The notes under the pieces are model-generated. The model did not search any database. It was given only the letters and a program-made list of their open reading frames with translations, and was not told the DNA's origin. Of a DNA stretch of 64,000 nucleotides, positions 44,141 through 55,362 are shown piece after piece. This stretch comes from Tipula vernalis (lineage: Eukaryota; Arthropoda; Insecta; Diptera; Tipulidae). The stretch covers positions 99,425,930 through 99,489,929 of the forward strand of contig OY282560.1 in assembly GCA_958295665.1 (NCBI GenBank). The letters run 5' to 3'. The position numbers and the translations under genes were made by a program. Within the stretch, counting starts at the first letter, position 1. The number at the start of each line of letters is the position of its first letter.

Positions 44141-46921
44141 TTTGACTTCGATTATAAAACGAATCAAAATTCAAAACCGTCAAAATTTATCTTCAAATTA
44201 TCGTCCTTGTGAGATAAATTGCAGCTAAAAAGTTTGGAGAATTTATGGTGGCGCAATCTAGATTTGAATGAAACAATTGATATTTTTTCAAATTTTTCAC
44301 GCAAAGGTGCATACCGCTCAGCGAAATTGTCAGCTAAAAAAAAATTATTTTATTTAGCTAGCTAAATACTGAGCTTCAAAAAAAGCGCAAGCTTCATACT
44401 GAGCTTCAAAAAAAAAAAAAATTTTCAAGTTTAAATTAAATGGAAAGAAATATATCAAATCGTTAAATGTTTCTTATTTAATGTGTACAATGCAACATGA
44501 TCTTAAAACAAACGAAAAACAAACAAATAAATACAATTTTGTCTTATTTCGGAAGAGGTGGGTGTGTGTGAAAAATCGTAACATAAACTAATTTAAAAAA
44601 TTTCAACTAGCTAAACGTGATATTCACATATTGCCTATATACATTATAACAGACTTTCTCATATACGAGTATAATAAAAGTAAAAAGATCCCATTGAAAT
44701 ATGTATAATTATCTTAAATAAATATAAATTAAAAACTTAAAAGACAATACTTTATATTCTTAAAATATTGATTTTGAGGTTCGGTTTCTTTTTCTGAAGA
44801 TTAAAAAACGAAATTTAAATAAAACCACCTACAAAATATACGATGACACACACAATGATGTACCGTAAGAACATAGTAAAATGAAAGTGACAGTTATTTG
44901 TTTAATTTGATTTTGATTAGTTGAATCTTCCTACAAAATGGTTTGAATCGTCGCTTAATATATCCTGTACAGACAGATTACACCAATTAATTATTTAACC
45001 GTCAACTCACAACAATCAAATTTGGTATAATTTATAAAGGCGATCATTGAACATACGAGTATCACGCAAGTCTCACACGATCTTTGAAATATGTATTTCG
45101 TGTGTCACGTTCATTCAGAAAAAAAGACAAAGGAACGTTCATACATCATAAAAATAAAATATGTCGCCTGCGCTTAATTTTTTGTCGCTTTAGAGGTGTC
45201 GCGTTTCGTTAAAAAGAAATTTAAAAATGAAAAGAAAGGTGAAGTAGAAATTTAATTTCAATGACAACAGTTTTTTAAAATAATAACAAAAATTGCTGTT
45301 ATTATTTGTGTAATCATATTTTGTTGTTGTTATTGTGTGAGTGTTAAAAAATATGTCTTCACGATATCATATCATTCGAACAAAAATGGAAAAAATTGTA
45401 TAGAAATGGAAAATAACTCTCTGTGTATTTAATAATAGCAATACTATGAATAAAAAGATTGTTTTAAGATTAAAAATATGTAGTTTTAGAATAGTTTTTT
45501 TGTATACACAATAAATTGATTTGTCATCTTCACATCGCTTTTCTGAGTATGTAGTACATATGCATACTGTAAAGATACGTTATTGTAGCTTTATTTAACA
45601 ACATTTTTTTTGTGTAAAGTAAATATGTATAATTAAATACTCGTGGAATCCACATACATACTATATAAGTAAGGTAAACAAACAATAGACCTTTCTGTTT
45701 CTTTAACTTTTATATAACCTTTGATGTGCTGATGTGTAGTCAGTTAATGTTTCAGAGAGTGAAATTTGTGTTTGTCATCAATTAGGGTCGATGGTGGGTG
45801 AGATTGCAAAAAAAAATAAAAAATTATTTTAAAAGACATTAGTCGTGAATTAACTTCTTTCTGCAAATTGTGTCGCTATGTTTAAAGTTTAATTTGCCTT
45901 GTCAATCGCCGTTCATTGACTTGAGTTTCATTCACTATCAATTCCAGTTGGTTGTGTCCTTCTGTCAGTGACAGAGGTGATAGAAACCGAAGTAAAACAG
46001 GAGAAAACTTAATGACAATTGACGATTGGATCGTACAATTGTGGCGTTCAGGTCGTTGCCAAGGTATAGCGTTCGATACACCAAAATTACATTGCTGACA
46101 CAGCAGGCACACCGAGTTTTTGTTCTCCTATTGGTTCCGCAAGCCATATATTTATCGGTATCGCAATTACTAATTTAAATGCGAAAACTGAGTATACCCT
46201 GTATACAAAAACAGTAACACCACAATAAAAAGAAAAGACGCTATCAATTTAAACTATGTCAAGTGTGCTATATTATTGTGCCTTCGGTGTCGCCTAACTG
46301 TACGCACAGCCATAAAGTGGTGACCCCGACGTAATTTGCGCAGGTTTGATACCAATTACTTTTACGTTGGATCTATTTTTATCACGAAACCATTAGTTTT
46401 CGCATTTAAATGTCTACCAATTCGATTTTATTGCGTCATCGTTTTTTTTGTTCGAAATTTTGCGGAAAGTTTTTTTGCGGTTCGTAGCTTAGGATTTGCT
46501 AGTATTTGGGATTTTGCTCAGAGCACAAGAATTGTTAGCACCGACAGCCAAAGCATTGTCAATGACAAAGTAAGTATAGCTCGCTGACCGAGTGCTAGAA
46601 ACAATGAGTTAATCAGATCAGTTGTCACTTGCCACTAACGAACAACGTCATGGACCACGCTTTCCAATGGAACCGCTCACCGAGCAATCCTCGCGCACAA
46701 AATCGGTCAAAAAGAAATGAGACTCCAGCCAGACAAAATATAAGGGTGAATAACGACGACTTTCTGCGTCTACGTTTCTACCACTTACGGTTTTAAGAAG
46801 CTGCGCACAATTTCAAACCTTTTTGCCCGAAATGGGACGACTTCAAGGGCAAAAACTAAAAAAACCCAGCATAGATGACGACTTGACACGGAAATACATT
46901 AAATTGTCGCATTAAGATGTA
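44141..46921. other. AT-rich DNA with a possible LTR/PBS relic
   Basis: There is no gene. At 44377-44415 a short unit (CATACTGAGCTTCAAAAAAA) is repeated twice. At 46317-46332 the string GTGGTGACCCCGACGT is a typical Gypsy-type junction of LTR and primer-binding site. The next 500 bp are less AT-rich and may be a decayed LTR/Gag region, but no protein motif is clear. Confidence 0.4.
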
Positions 46922-47363
46922 TTTTTTTTTAAACACCTTTATTGATATGGCTACTACAATCTTAAACATTATTAATTCATTAGTAAGGTTGACATTAGTA
47001 CTTATGAGATAAGCATAAACTTGTGTGGGTCTGCTAGACCAGTGTCCAGTTCCCTTGAGATATAATATTCATACGGTTAGCTCATGTGGTTTGATTCGTT
47101 TGAGCCGCCTTACTTCGTTTGTACTGTCCAGTAGTTGTACGGCCTCAACGTTGGTGTGGGTAAGAAGTCTCTTCTCATGTTTTAATGGCACATTCGCGGA
47201 TGACGTCGTCTAGCAATTGTATTTTTAGATCATTGTGTATTTATTTCCCTTTAGTCACAAATCGGTAAGCGTTGGTGACCATTCGAAGAAATTTATTTTG
47301 GCTACGTTGTATAATGTCTCTATTGGATTTATGAGTACAACCCCATAGCTGCGCACCATACAT

Positions 47364-48558
47364 TCATAGTGGTTTGAAGATAGTCTGGTAGACTAGTCTT
47401 TTGCAATACAGGTTCATTTTGGAATGATGCCCAATTAACCAGTACATTTGACGTTGTTTTAATCGTATCTGTTCAGCTTTTTGTCTCACGTGATGTTTCC
47501 AGTTGAGCCTTGAATCTAAATGCAGACCAAGGTATTTTGCTGATTTAGCCTGCGGCACTTGCACAGTCAATTGTCCATTTAGTAACGTTGTTCATTGCTC
47601 GTTGAAGATTTTCCAATGCCCTTGGTTGTGATTCGTCTACTGACATAATTACAGTGTCGTCAGCGAACGTGCCGATGAATGTTTTATTCGTTGTAGGTAT
47701 GTTCGCAATGTAGAGAAGGTAGAGAAGGGGTCCCAATACGCTTCCCTGCGGAACTCCCGCTAGCATTGGATAAAAGTCAGAACATGTTTCTTCATGGATG
47801 ATTCTGAATTGGCGATCAGAGAGGTATGATTCAAGCAGCTGGCAATTGTTTTGTGGTAGCATTTTGCTCATCTTGAATGTCAATGCCTCGTGCCAAACTC
47901 TATCAAAGGCCTGAGATACATCCAGAAATACGGCGGGGCAATATTTCTTTTCTTCTAACGCTTGCTCTATTACCGTAGTTATTCGATGGAATTGATCTAT
48001 TGTGGAGTGGTTATTCCTGAATCCAAATTGAAAATCAGGAACGTTTACCATTGGCTTTAGACGTTTTAGTAGTAGTTTTTCAAACAGCTTTGATAAGGTC
48101 GGAAGCAGTGAAATCGGTCTGTATGATGTTACTTCTTCATCTGGTTTACCTGGTTTCTTCAACATAATTATTTGGGCCGTTTTGAAGCATTTGGGTACAT
48201 ACTTCAATCTCATACAAGCATTAAATATGTATGTGATCATGATGATTGCTTTGCGTGGAAGTTCCTTGAATAGACCCGGTGATATTTCATCAATTCCTGG
48301 TGCCTTTTTTTGGCTAAGACTTTTGTCGATTTCTTCAGCAATTTCCATTGGCGTGACCCTTTTAAAATCTTGATTTGGTTGATAGACAGGTGTTACGTCA
48401 ATGTTGGATTGAATGTCATGGGGTTGAAACACTGTTGCTAGGTGTTGAGCAAAGAGTTCCGCTTTTCCTTTGTCTTGTCGAACCCAATTGCCTTGAGCAT
48501 TTCTTATAGGTGGTGAAAATTTTCTGGTTGCTTTCCATAACGAGTAGTCCTTATCCAT
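47364..48558 (-). pseudogene. Jockey ORF2 reverse transcriptase and C-terminus
   Basis: RT blocks in order: WVRQDKGKAELFAQHLATVF, KKAPGIDEISPGLFKELP, ITYIFNACMRLKYVPKCFKT, YRPISLLPTLSKLFEKLLL, FRNNHSTIDQFHRI, FLDVSQAFDRVWHEAL (first Asp), GVPQGSVLGPLLY and FADDTVIM. A frame shift at about 47570 leads into KYLGLHLDSRLNWKHHV, YWLIGHHSKMNLYCKRL and YQTIFKPL. The segment 48559-48988 upstream is a degraded linker. All catalytic residues remain, but the coding is split. Confidence 0.88.
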
Positions 48559-48988
48559 TTCTGGACCTAGCCCGCTTAAGTAGTTGTCGAAGCAATCCTG
48601 TTTGAAGCTTTTGATTAGCCTATTGACTTTGTTACTTATTCGATTGAAGGTGGTCTTGTCAGTGGGATTTCTGGTGAGATGCCATTTTTTTATGCTTCAA
48701 TCTCCGCTTTGTCCTTTAATTCTGGAGTAGCTAGACTGGCGGCCATACGAGTGTATTCAATGAAATTGTTTGTTTGTTGTTCCAATTCTTCATTACTTTT
48801 AATACTAATTTTTAATTCAACTAGCTATTCCAGTTTTTCTCTGAAGAGATCCCAATCCGTGAATCTATTAGTAAGGTTTTGCTTTTTATTTTTCTTGATG
48901 ACTATAGCGCTTACTAACAACAGTACAGGAATCTGATCAGATGTTAAGTCGTTACTTTCGACTTAAGTGTAACTGGATCAAATACCTT

Positions 48989-49528
48989 TTATGATGAAGA
49001 AATCAAGCAGATCTGGTATTTTTCTGCATCCATTGGCCAATACGTTGGCCCCCTTGGAGACAGATATTCACATTTGTTTTCATGAATAGCATTGAACAAA
49101 GCATTTCCTTTCCCAGGAGAAATTAGCCTGGAACCCCAAGCTGTATGTTTTATATTATAGTCCCCTCCAATAATAAATCTTGGACCGAGCTTATTAAAGA
49201 CGTTATTAAATTGTAACTTCGTTGGTGTATACCGTGGAGGACAGTATGCTGCCGCAATATTTAGATCTGCGCCATTATATTGGATTGAGATAACAGTTGC
49301 TTGCATGTAGCTTTCTCGAATATCCTCTTGTTGATTATGTTTGATATTATTTTTAATTAGTACAGCTGAACCACCTCTGGCTCTTTCACTAGGATGGGTT
49401 GTCCAGTAGGAATTAAATCCCTTTATTCTGAAAAAGCTTTTGTTGGAGAAGTGCGTTTCTGAAATAAGTGCAATATCTATGTTGTTTGTATGGAGAAATA
49501 TTTCCAGTTCTTGGGCTCGTTGGTTGAG
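48989..49528 (-). pseudogene. Jockey ORF2 endonuclease region
   Basis: The frame shows LTQRAQELEIFLHTNNIDIA, LISETHFSNKSFF, YWTTHPSERARGGSAVLIKN, then AAAYCPPRYTPTK, FIIGGDYNIKHTAWGSR and GPTYWPMDAEK. These are standard Jockey endonuclease motifs, including the GGDYN active-site strand. The first residues are missing, and a shift occurs at the end (ISSS stop) before the SDH motif. Confidence 0.85.
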
Positions 49529-50224
49529 TTACAATGCGTAGGAACGAGTTAAACATTTGTGTGTATGCTGTGGTATTTTTGGGTTTTTCTGTTCAGTGTT
49601 ATTGATCAAAATTTGTGTAGTATTTTTTGGAGGAGTTTTCGTTTTTGTGCGCCTGCGTTTCCTAGCATTTCTGTTATCAGCACTGGAAACTTCTTTTTCC
49701 AGTTCTTCCTCATCTGTGCAGTAATCCTCTTGACTCAGAACACTGAATCTATTATTCTGTTGAAAAACTGGAAATTGCCGCAGCAACCAGTTGGAATTAT
49801 TTGAATGTTCATGTTGACTGGATGATGGCTGAATATGGTTGGAAGAAAAATTGTTAACTCGTGCTGAATCCTCAGCTATGCTATTTTTAATCTTTTCTTT
49901 TAGTGTAGAGTTTTCTCTCTTAAGTTCAGCATCTTCATTGCTCAGCTGCGTGATTAGTTTCTCCATTTTTGGAAATTTATTTAACAGCTCCTCCCTGTTT
50001 ATAATATTTGTTGATGCACTCGGCATTTGTTCTGATAATGAAGTTACTTTTTCAGTGGAGACTGCGTTGTTTGCAAATATTTTTTGTATTGGTGATCTGA
50101 TTGTAATGGAGCCCCTTCGGAATGAAAGTTGTTCCTCGTTACTCTTTTAATCGTTGATATCGCTTAGCTTATTTTTGGTATCATTAGAATTTTGTAGCAA
50201 TGTTTGGTCCCCCCTAGAATCCAT
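49529..50224 (-). pseudogene. Jockey ORF1 (Gag-like) with one early stop
   Basis: ATG at 50224-50222 opens MDSRGDQTLLQNSNDTKNKL. A TAA at 50149-50147 interrupts at codon 26, and the frame continues (LSFRRGSITIRS, then MPSASTNIINREELLNKFPK). A coiled coil (KLITQLSNEDAELKRENSTL) and basic region (RNARKRRRTKTKTPPKN) follow. The CCHC zinc knuckles expected of Jockey ORF1 are absent, and the frame ends at 49529 next to ORF2 sequence, which suggests a deletion. Confidence 0.65.
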
Positions 50225-52033
50225 GGGACCGACCCCCCGATAATATAATTTTTCACATAATTATGTAATGTCATTGTAAAATTATGATCTTAGTATGAGC
50301 AGCAGCCAAGATTGAGTTTTTTCAATAATCTTATGCTCATAAGTTCGGGACTGGTCACGTCTTCTTAATCAAAATTAGCTTTGGTTCTGTTACATTTCAT
50401 TGAATTGAAACTAAATTTCATAAATGTACTATCCACCAAAAGCGGTAACACACGTTCCTCACAATTAATAAAAAAAAAAAGTTGGCTAGAGAATGTTAGA
50501 GGCTGCATAGAAAAAAACGCTGCGTACAAATCGCGGGGTTCCAGGGCCAGGGTTCCTAATACTAATATAAATGGAATCGACATCATACATTCCAAACTTT
50601 TTTTGTTGGTTGAATTCCTCTTTGTAATCATCGTTTGACTGATATTTTCTGTTGAAATTGGTGACTTGAACTACGAGTATATGAGTTGTATGATTTGTTT
50701 GTGCTAATTTTCTAAAAATGTTGAATGTGTTTGTGTTCTATTTACATTTTGACTTTTTTTAATTCCAAAGGAAATTTTATCTTTTGGAATATTCCGTTTA
50801 AGTATTGTTGAAATTTGTCCAGCTGTCTAGGTTTTCCACTATACCAACTTATGTGCCGTTATGTCATCTACATTATCCAATATTTTATAACATACTTTAA
50901 ATATTTGTTTTTATTTTTGGTGATAATACTTATACAGCTGGATAAATCGCAAAAAACATATATACCTATTTAAACGGAATACAGGAAAGGCAAAACGTCA
51001 GATTTTCAGAACATAACAATAAAAAATGTAAATAAAACGTAATAAGAGGCGCCACGATCGCCACTAGTTAAAGTTGATCAGCAATTCATTGTTTATTTTA
51101 ATCCAATCACGTCTATACTGTTACTATACCAAGGGTATAAATCAAGGGTGTTTGCACAATTTCATTATTTTTTTACTCTCTCTATTCGAGAAATATTTAT
51201 TTTTAGATTGTTTGGAAAAATAACGGAATTTTCAGTAGATTTTTTTAAAAACGATTTAGTTTGTGTCTAGAAAAATATACGCAGAGGTATAATAATGGGC
51301 CAACTGTGGCGAACTGTTGGCAACACCTTGACTAAAATCAACATGTTGTTTTCTAAATTCCTCCGATTTATCGGAAATTTCATAGCAATGTGATAAAACG
51401 AATGTCATTTTTTTTTTGGGAACCAGAAATCACCCAATGGTACATAAATTCGTATCATTCTGAAAGTCATAAGTTGCCTTACATAACGATAGTAGCCAAA
51501 CTTAAGTTATGGATACTTTGAGCATTTTTGAAAGTTTTTTAATTCATATCAAAGCCATACGAGTGAAGTTTATAAAATTCCGTTTGTATGTGTTTCAAAA
51601 AGCAAACATTCGGGCGAATTTATTAACTTAATGCTAAACTAAGAAAATCCAAATACACAAAATTTTTCAAGATTTAAACTATTTGGGATTTCGCAAAGCT
51701 AATCCCTATTAAACTTAATTATGGATCAAAGCGTTAATCTATTATTCGACAATGTTAGACAATTTAAAAATTTAATCTTATCCTTTATCCATGTATAAGA
51801 AGACTTTCTTCTATCGGCAAACATTCCGCTATGAAGCCCTATGTGTACACTTTAATCGTGTTCATCCGCTAAAATTTCATATTGGGTTTACCTTGCGTTT
51901 ACCTTCGCAGGTACGAATATGCCTATTACATTTTGTTACCACTCTCGATGTTATGGTAAACAAGTAAAAATCTACTAAGATGATTAGTATTATTTCGAAT
52001 TCAATATCTTTATTTATGGATAGCGCGATATCG
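50225..52033. other. AT-rich DNA
   Basis: No gene is recognised. A less AT-rich 250-bp patch at about 50380-50640 has an 85-codon open frame without recognisable motifs, likely chance or old debris. The part just left of the mariner (about 51900-52033) may be the remainder of an LTR interrupted by the mariner. Confidence 0.45.
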
Positions 52034-53333
52034 CGAGGGGGAAACAAAATGTCTTGCAATATCACATGAAAAAAAAGAGTGAGTGAGACAGCAATATTTT
52101 TATTTTTCGACGTAATCTCCTTTAAGGTTTATACATTTGTTACATCGATCAATTAACTTGTCTAAGCCCTACCTAAAAAAAAAGTTTTCTTTTGCTCCAT
52201 AAAATATTCATTTACAACAGACTGTACTTCAGAATCACTGTAAAATTTCCGGCCCCTTAATTTGTTTTTCAAATCGGGAAACAGAAAGTTGTCACTGGGT
52301 GCCAAGTCTGGACTGTATGGTGGATGCGGAATTTCTCCGAAGCCGCAGTCCTTTAATGCAGCTTGAGCAACTTTAGCCTTGTGCCCTGGTGCATTGTCGT
52401 GAAGAAGTAAGGTTTTTTTTTCTAACTTTCTTTGGCCGTTATTCCCGGATCGCTTTTTTCAATTTTCGCAAAACCTCTGCGTAATAGATGCCTGTGATTG
52501 TGGTTTTCGGTGGCATATAATCAATCATCAATATCCCTTCAGCATCCCAAAAAATTGTTGCCAAAACCTTACCAGCAGACGGTTGAGTTTTGAATTTCTT
52601 TGGTGGTGGTTCACCACGTTTAATCCATTGCATCGATTCTTGTTTGGATTCCGGATCCCAATGATGAATCCATGTTTCATCGCCTATTATTATGTTATCC
52701 AAGAAGTTTTCTGGATCTTCTTCATACATTTCTAAAATCACCTATGAAGTTTGAACACGAATTTTGTTTTGTTGTGCAGTCAACAAACGGGGAACCCATC
52801 GCGTACTTACTTTTGACATGTGAAGGTGGTCATGTAATATGGTATAAGTGGTACCATATGAAAGGGAAAGTCTCCACGCTAACCGCGAAACAGAAATATA
52901 GCGGTCCTCTAATACAATTGATTCTGCCAAAAGTATGTTTTCATGGCTAATAGCATCTGCGGGACGACCTGGGCGGTTGTCGTCTTCTAATGACTCCCGG
53001 CCACTTTTGAACAATTTTACCCACGTTGTTACTGTGGAATATGATGGTGCAAATTCGCCGTAAATTTTTGATATGTAATTGAATATATAAATTGCATTGC
53101 GTCCATCTTTACAGAAAAATTTAATAACGGCACGATATTCAATTTCATTCATTTTAGAATTTTTTTCAAAACACGGGCTACTAAATTGAAGAAAACAAAC
53201 GAACTGTAAAATTTACATCGAATTTTGTTTCTATAAGTTTCACCGCGACAATATTTTTTAAAAAAAAATAGATAGTTGTCTCACTCACTCTTTCTTTTCA
53301 TATGATATTGCAAGACATTTTGATTCACCCTCG
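52034..53333 (-). mobile_element. Full-length mariner element (1.3 kb), inactive
   Basis: The TIRs of about 65 bp (CGAGGGGGAAACAAAATGTC at the left; the right end is its near complement ending CACCCTCG at 53333) contain the shared GAGTGAGTGAGAC string. The 1300-bp length is normal for mariner. TA follows the right end, and the left flank is less clear. The transposase gene on the minus strand carries one nonsense codon and one frameshift. Confidence 0.9.
52100..53152 (-). pseudogene. Mariner transposase (DD34D), one stop and one frameshift
   Basis: Start MNEIEYRAVIKFFCKDGRNA; the N-terminal helix-turn-helix pair includes SYSTVTTWVKLFKSG and the GRPADA linker. Catalytic residues: IIGDETWIHHWDPESK (first Asp), LLHDNAPGHKA (second Asp), YSPDLAPSDNFLFPDLK (third Asp, 34 residues on). 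The C-terminus is KCINLKGDYVEK, stop at 52102-52100. A TAG after RVQTS (52745-52743) and a shift near 52438 break the frame. The span of 351 codons matches the usual length of about 345. Confidence 0.92.
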
Positions 53334-53461
53334 TACATCGTGTGTTTCTCTGTGACAGCTCACAGGTATATAGTATATAGTATTGTGTCCCGCCGCTAGG
53401 CACAAGTTTATATATTAACTACGTTTATACCATAGTATAATTCGATTCGCTCTGTCCAACA
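53334..53461 (-). repeat. LTR fragment of an unidentified LTR retrotransposon, cut by the mariner
   Basis: On the minus strand an LTR-like start TGTTGGACAGAGCG (from 53461) follows a purine tract GGAGGGAGA (53470-53462), the usual polypurine tract and 3' LTR junction. The LTR runs to the mariner border at 53333 and may continue left of the mariner below 52033. Confidence 0.6.
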
Positions 53462-53575
53462 TCTCCCTCCTTATTCGCAGACGTATTCTGCTAATCGAGG
53501 AGGTGGTTGTCGATGTCGCTTTGGTCGAGCATCCACAGTATTGTTCCGTGGTGATCTATTTGTAGTGAATCCTGG
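53462..53575 (-). pseudogene. C-terminal tail of an LTR-element polyprotein
   Basis: The frame reads ARPKRHRQPPPRLAEYVCE then stop, directly before the purine tract and LTR. Arg/Pro-rich tails of this form end many insect Copia- and Gypsy-type polyproteins. Nothing else of the element is recognised upstream. Confidence 0.5.
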
Positions 53576-54125
53576 AATTTCGTAACCATCTGTAGTGGGG
53601 TGTTTCCCAAAAATTTATAATTAAGAAAACAACTATTTGTTTAATAAACACTTTTTATTTTACTACTTAAAATACTTAAAATTTTAATAACACAGAAAAA
53701 TTATTTAAGTCACTCCACTAATTATTATTTATTATTTTAATGAAAAAACCTATTCCGGTCTGTGTTCGAAACGCTACTAAATTAAAAAACCGACGTATTG
53801 TGTAGTCGTAATTTGTGAGTTATATTGCGCACAATGTGTGTGGCAGACAGGGATAACAATATGAATTGCTTCGTACCATAAAATAATCGTGTTAAGTATG
53901 ATACGAACTTCGGACATGCCGGAAATCAAAATGGTAAAATAGCAGAAATGAATATGCACTTGATTAAATATTTATTGATTAAATATTAATCACCTTTTAT
54001 TGAAGATGTCGTGCATGTAAACAAAGCATAAACCAAATTTAATCTATTCATTTGTATAACGCCCAAATGAAGATTATTGAGTAGCATCTATTGAATGATG
54101 ATTATTGTATTCGAAAATAAAATAT
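53576..54125. other. AT-rich spacer
   Basis: No gene is recognised. The last four bases (ATAT, 54122-54125) are the left target duplication of Gypsy copy C. Confidence 0.55.
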
Positions 54126-54619
54126 TGTGACGGTGACACCTAGTGTGCAATAGAATAAGTAAAACTAATAGCTCAATTTACTGTACTAAATGGAATTTTC
54201 CATGATAAAAATTGTTACGTAATGTTTCTACGCTATTCCAACTGGAAAAGTCGTGAACTTTCGAGAAGCTTGGTTTGTGTATATAAAAAGACGAACAAGA
54301 TCGAATTGGATTATTAGTATTTGGAACGCGATAGTGTAAACTTGTAAGATTATTAGTAATATTTGGTACGCGATAGTATAAAGATTAAAAAGGAATTAAA
54401 AAGTGATTTAAAAAGTGTTTTTGTGCGAAATAAAAAGTAAAAGTGATTAGTAAAAATTGAGAATAATTTATATAAAGTGATTTTGTGAATTTTGATTGAT
54501 AAACTGTGTTGTAATAAATTTTGTGAAATAAATAAATTCGTTGGTGATAAATTGAATTGAGTTTGTATTATTCACAATCCAGTGATACGAACCTTGATTG
54601 ACAAGGCAAAAACGTAACA
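54126..54619 (+). repeat. Gypsy C 5' LTR
   Basis: It begins TGTGACGGTGACACC and ends AACGTAACA. A TATA box (TATATAAA) lies at 54290-54297. The PBS TTTGGTGACAGCGGTGGGAT follows at 54621, complementary to a tRNA 3' end of tRNA-Leu type (from memory of tRNA sequences). Confidence 0.95.
54290..54297 (+). promoter_or_regulatory. TATA box of the Gypsy C LTR
   Basis: TATATAAA in GTGTATATAAAAAG is conserved in all LTR copies of this family in the window (for example about 13111 and 57266), which supports a core promoter role. Confidence 0.6.
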
Positions 54620-54663
54620 ATTTGGTGACAGCGGTGGGATTGTGAATAAAAAAGAAAAAGAAA

Positions 54664-55362
54664 ATGATTCTCAACGAATTAAAAGTTCCAGAATTAAAAA
54701 GAGAACTAGAGAAACGGGGTTTGGCTACTGATGGTACTAAAGCAGCTTTACAAGCGCGACTACGTGAGGCCATGCAGAACGAAGGGCTGGACGCGGAACA
54801 TCATGATTTTGGAGAGAAAGTAACGGATGCAGCAACCATACAGCAGAAAGCAGAAGATAAACAACCGTTGGTCGAAAAGACACAAGAACATTCTGGAAGT
54901 TTCGATTTGTCGCAGTTAATAGGTGCTATGAACCAAATGACAGGACAGATGTGTCTAATGAAACAACAAAACGAACGACAAATGGTGAAAATTGAGCAGT
55001 CAAACCAAGAAATTAAGAATGAAATGGAACAACAAAATGTGCGACAGTTAGAGACTATAAATCAGTCAAACCAAGCAATGAAACAATCAAACGAAGAACT
55101 TCAACACCGGGTGGAGAAACAAGGAGAAGAAATTAAAAGCCAAATTACTGATGGTCATAAGAGAATAGACGAGAAACTTCTCGAATTATCTACTAACATA
55201 CACGGCGAAGTAGAGAAGCTGCAAATGGAGATTCAACAGGTTGACTAAAAACTGCAAAAGGAAGTTCAACTTGTCAAAACGGAGGTTCAGCAGGTTGAAG
55301 AAAAATGCCAACGGCTCGAGAAAGAACTAACTGATATCAAGGCAAGTGGAACAACAACACAA
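54664..55362 (+). pseudogene. Gypsy C Gag N-terminus: SAP domain and long coiled coil
   Basis: Start MILNELKVPELKRELEKRGL. The SAP domain covers about residues 1-37. Residues about 85-200 form a Gln-rich coiled coil with repeated NQE/NEM/RQ heptads, longer than in copy A. A TAA at 55246-55248 stands where copy A has CAA, so the first frame ends at 194 residues, but the same frame continues to the capsid. One substitution therefore separates SAP-coil from capsid-protease. Confidence 0.9.

Larger units (their letters stand above)
46922..50224 (-). mobile_element. Jockey-clade LINE, nearly full-length but broken
   Basis: On the minus strand the order is ORF1 (from an ATG at 50224), endonuclease (49528-48989), a degraded linker, RT (48558-47545) and the C-terminal region (47570-47364). 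The 3' end has AATAAA (46943-46938) and a terminal A9 tract (46930-46922). RT motifs (GVPQGSVLGPLLYLLYIAN, FADDTVIM) are classic Jockey. Multiple frameshifts and stops, and a probable deletion between ORF1 and ORF2, inactivate it. The exact 5' end is uncertain (C/G-rich tract near 50205-50240). Confidence 0.85.

Noticed and set aside
45882..46147. Overlapping short minus-strand frames with Cys residues
   Set aside because: There is no family resemblance and no splice-supported extension. Probably chance.
50365..50638. Short frames on both strands
   Set aside because: No motif, and overlapping frames on both strands of similar length argue for chance.
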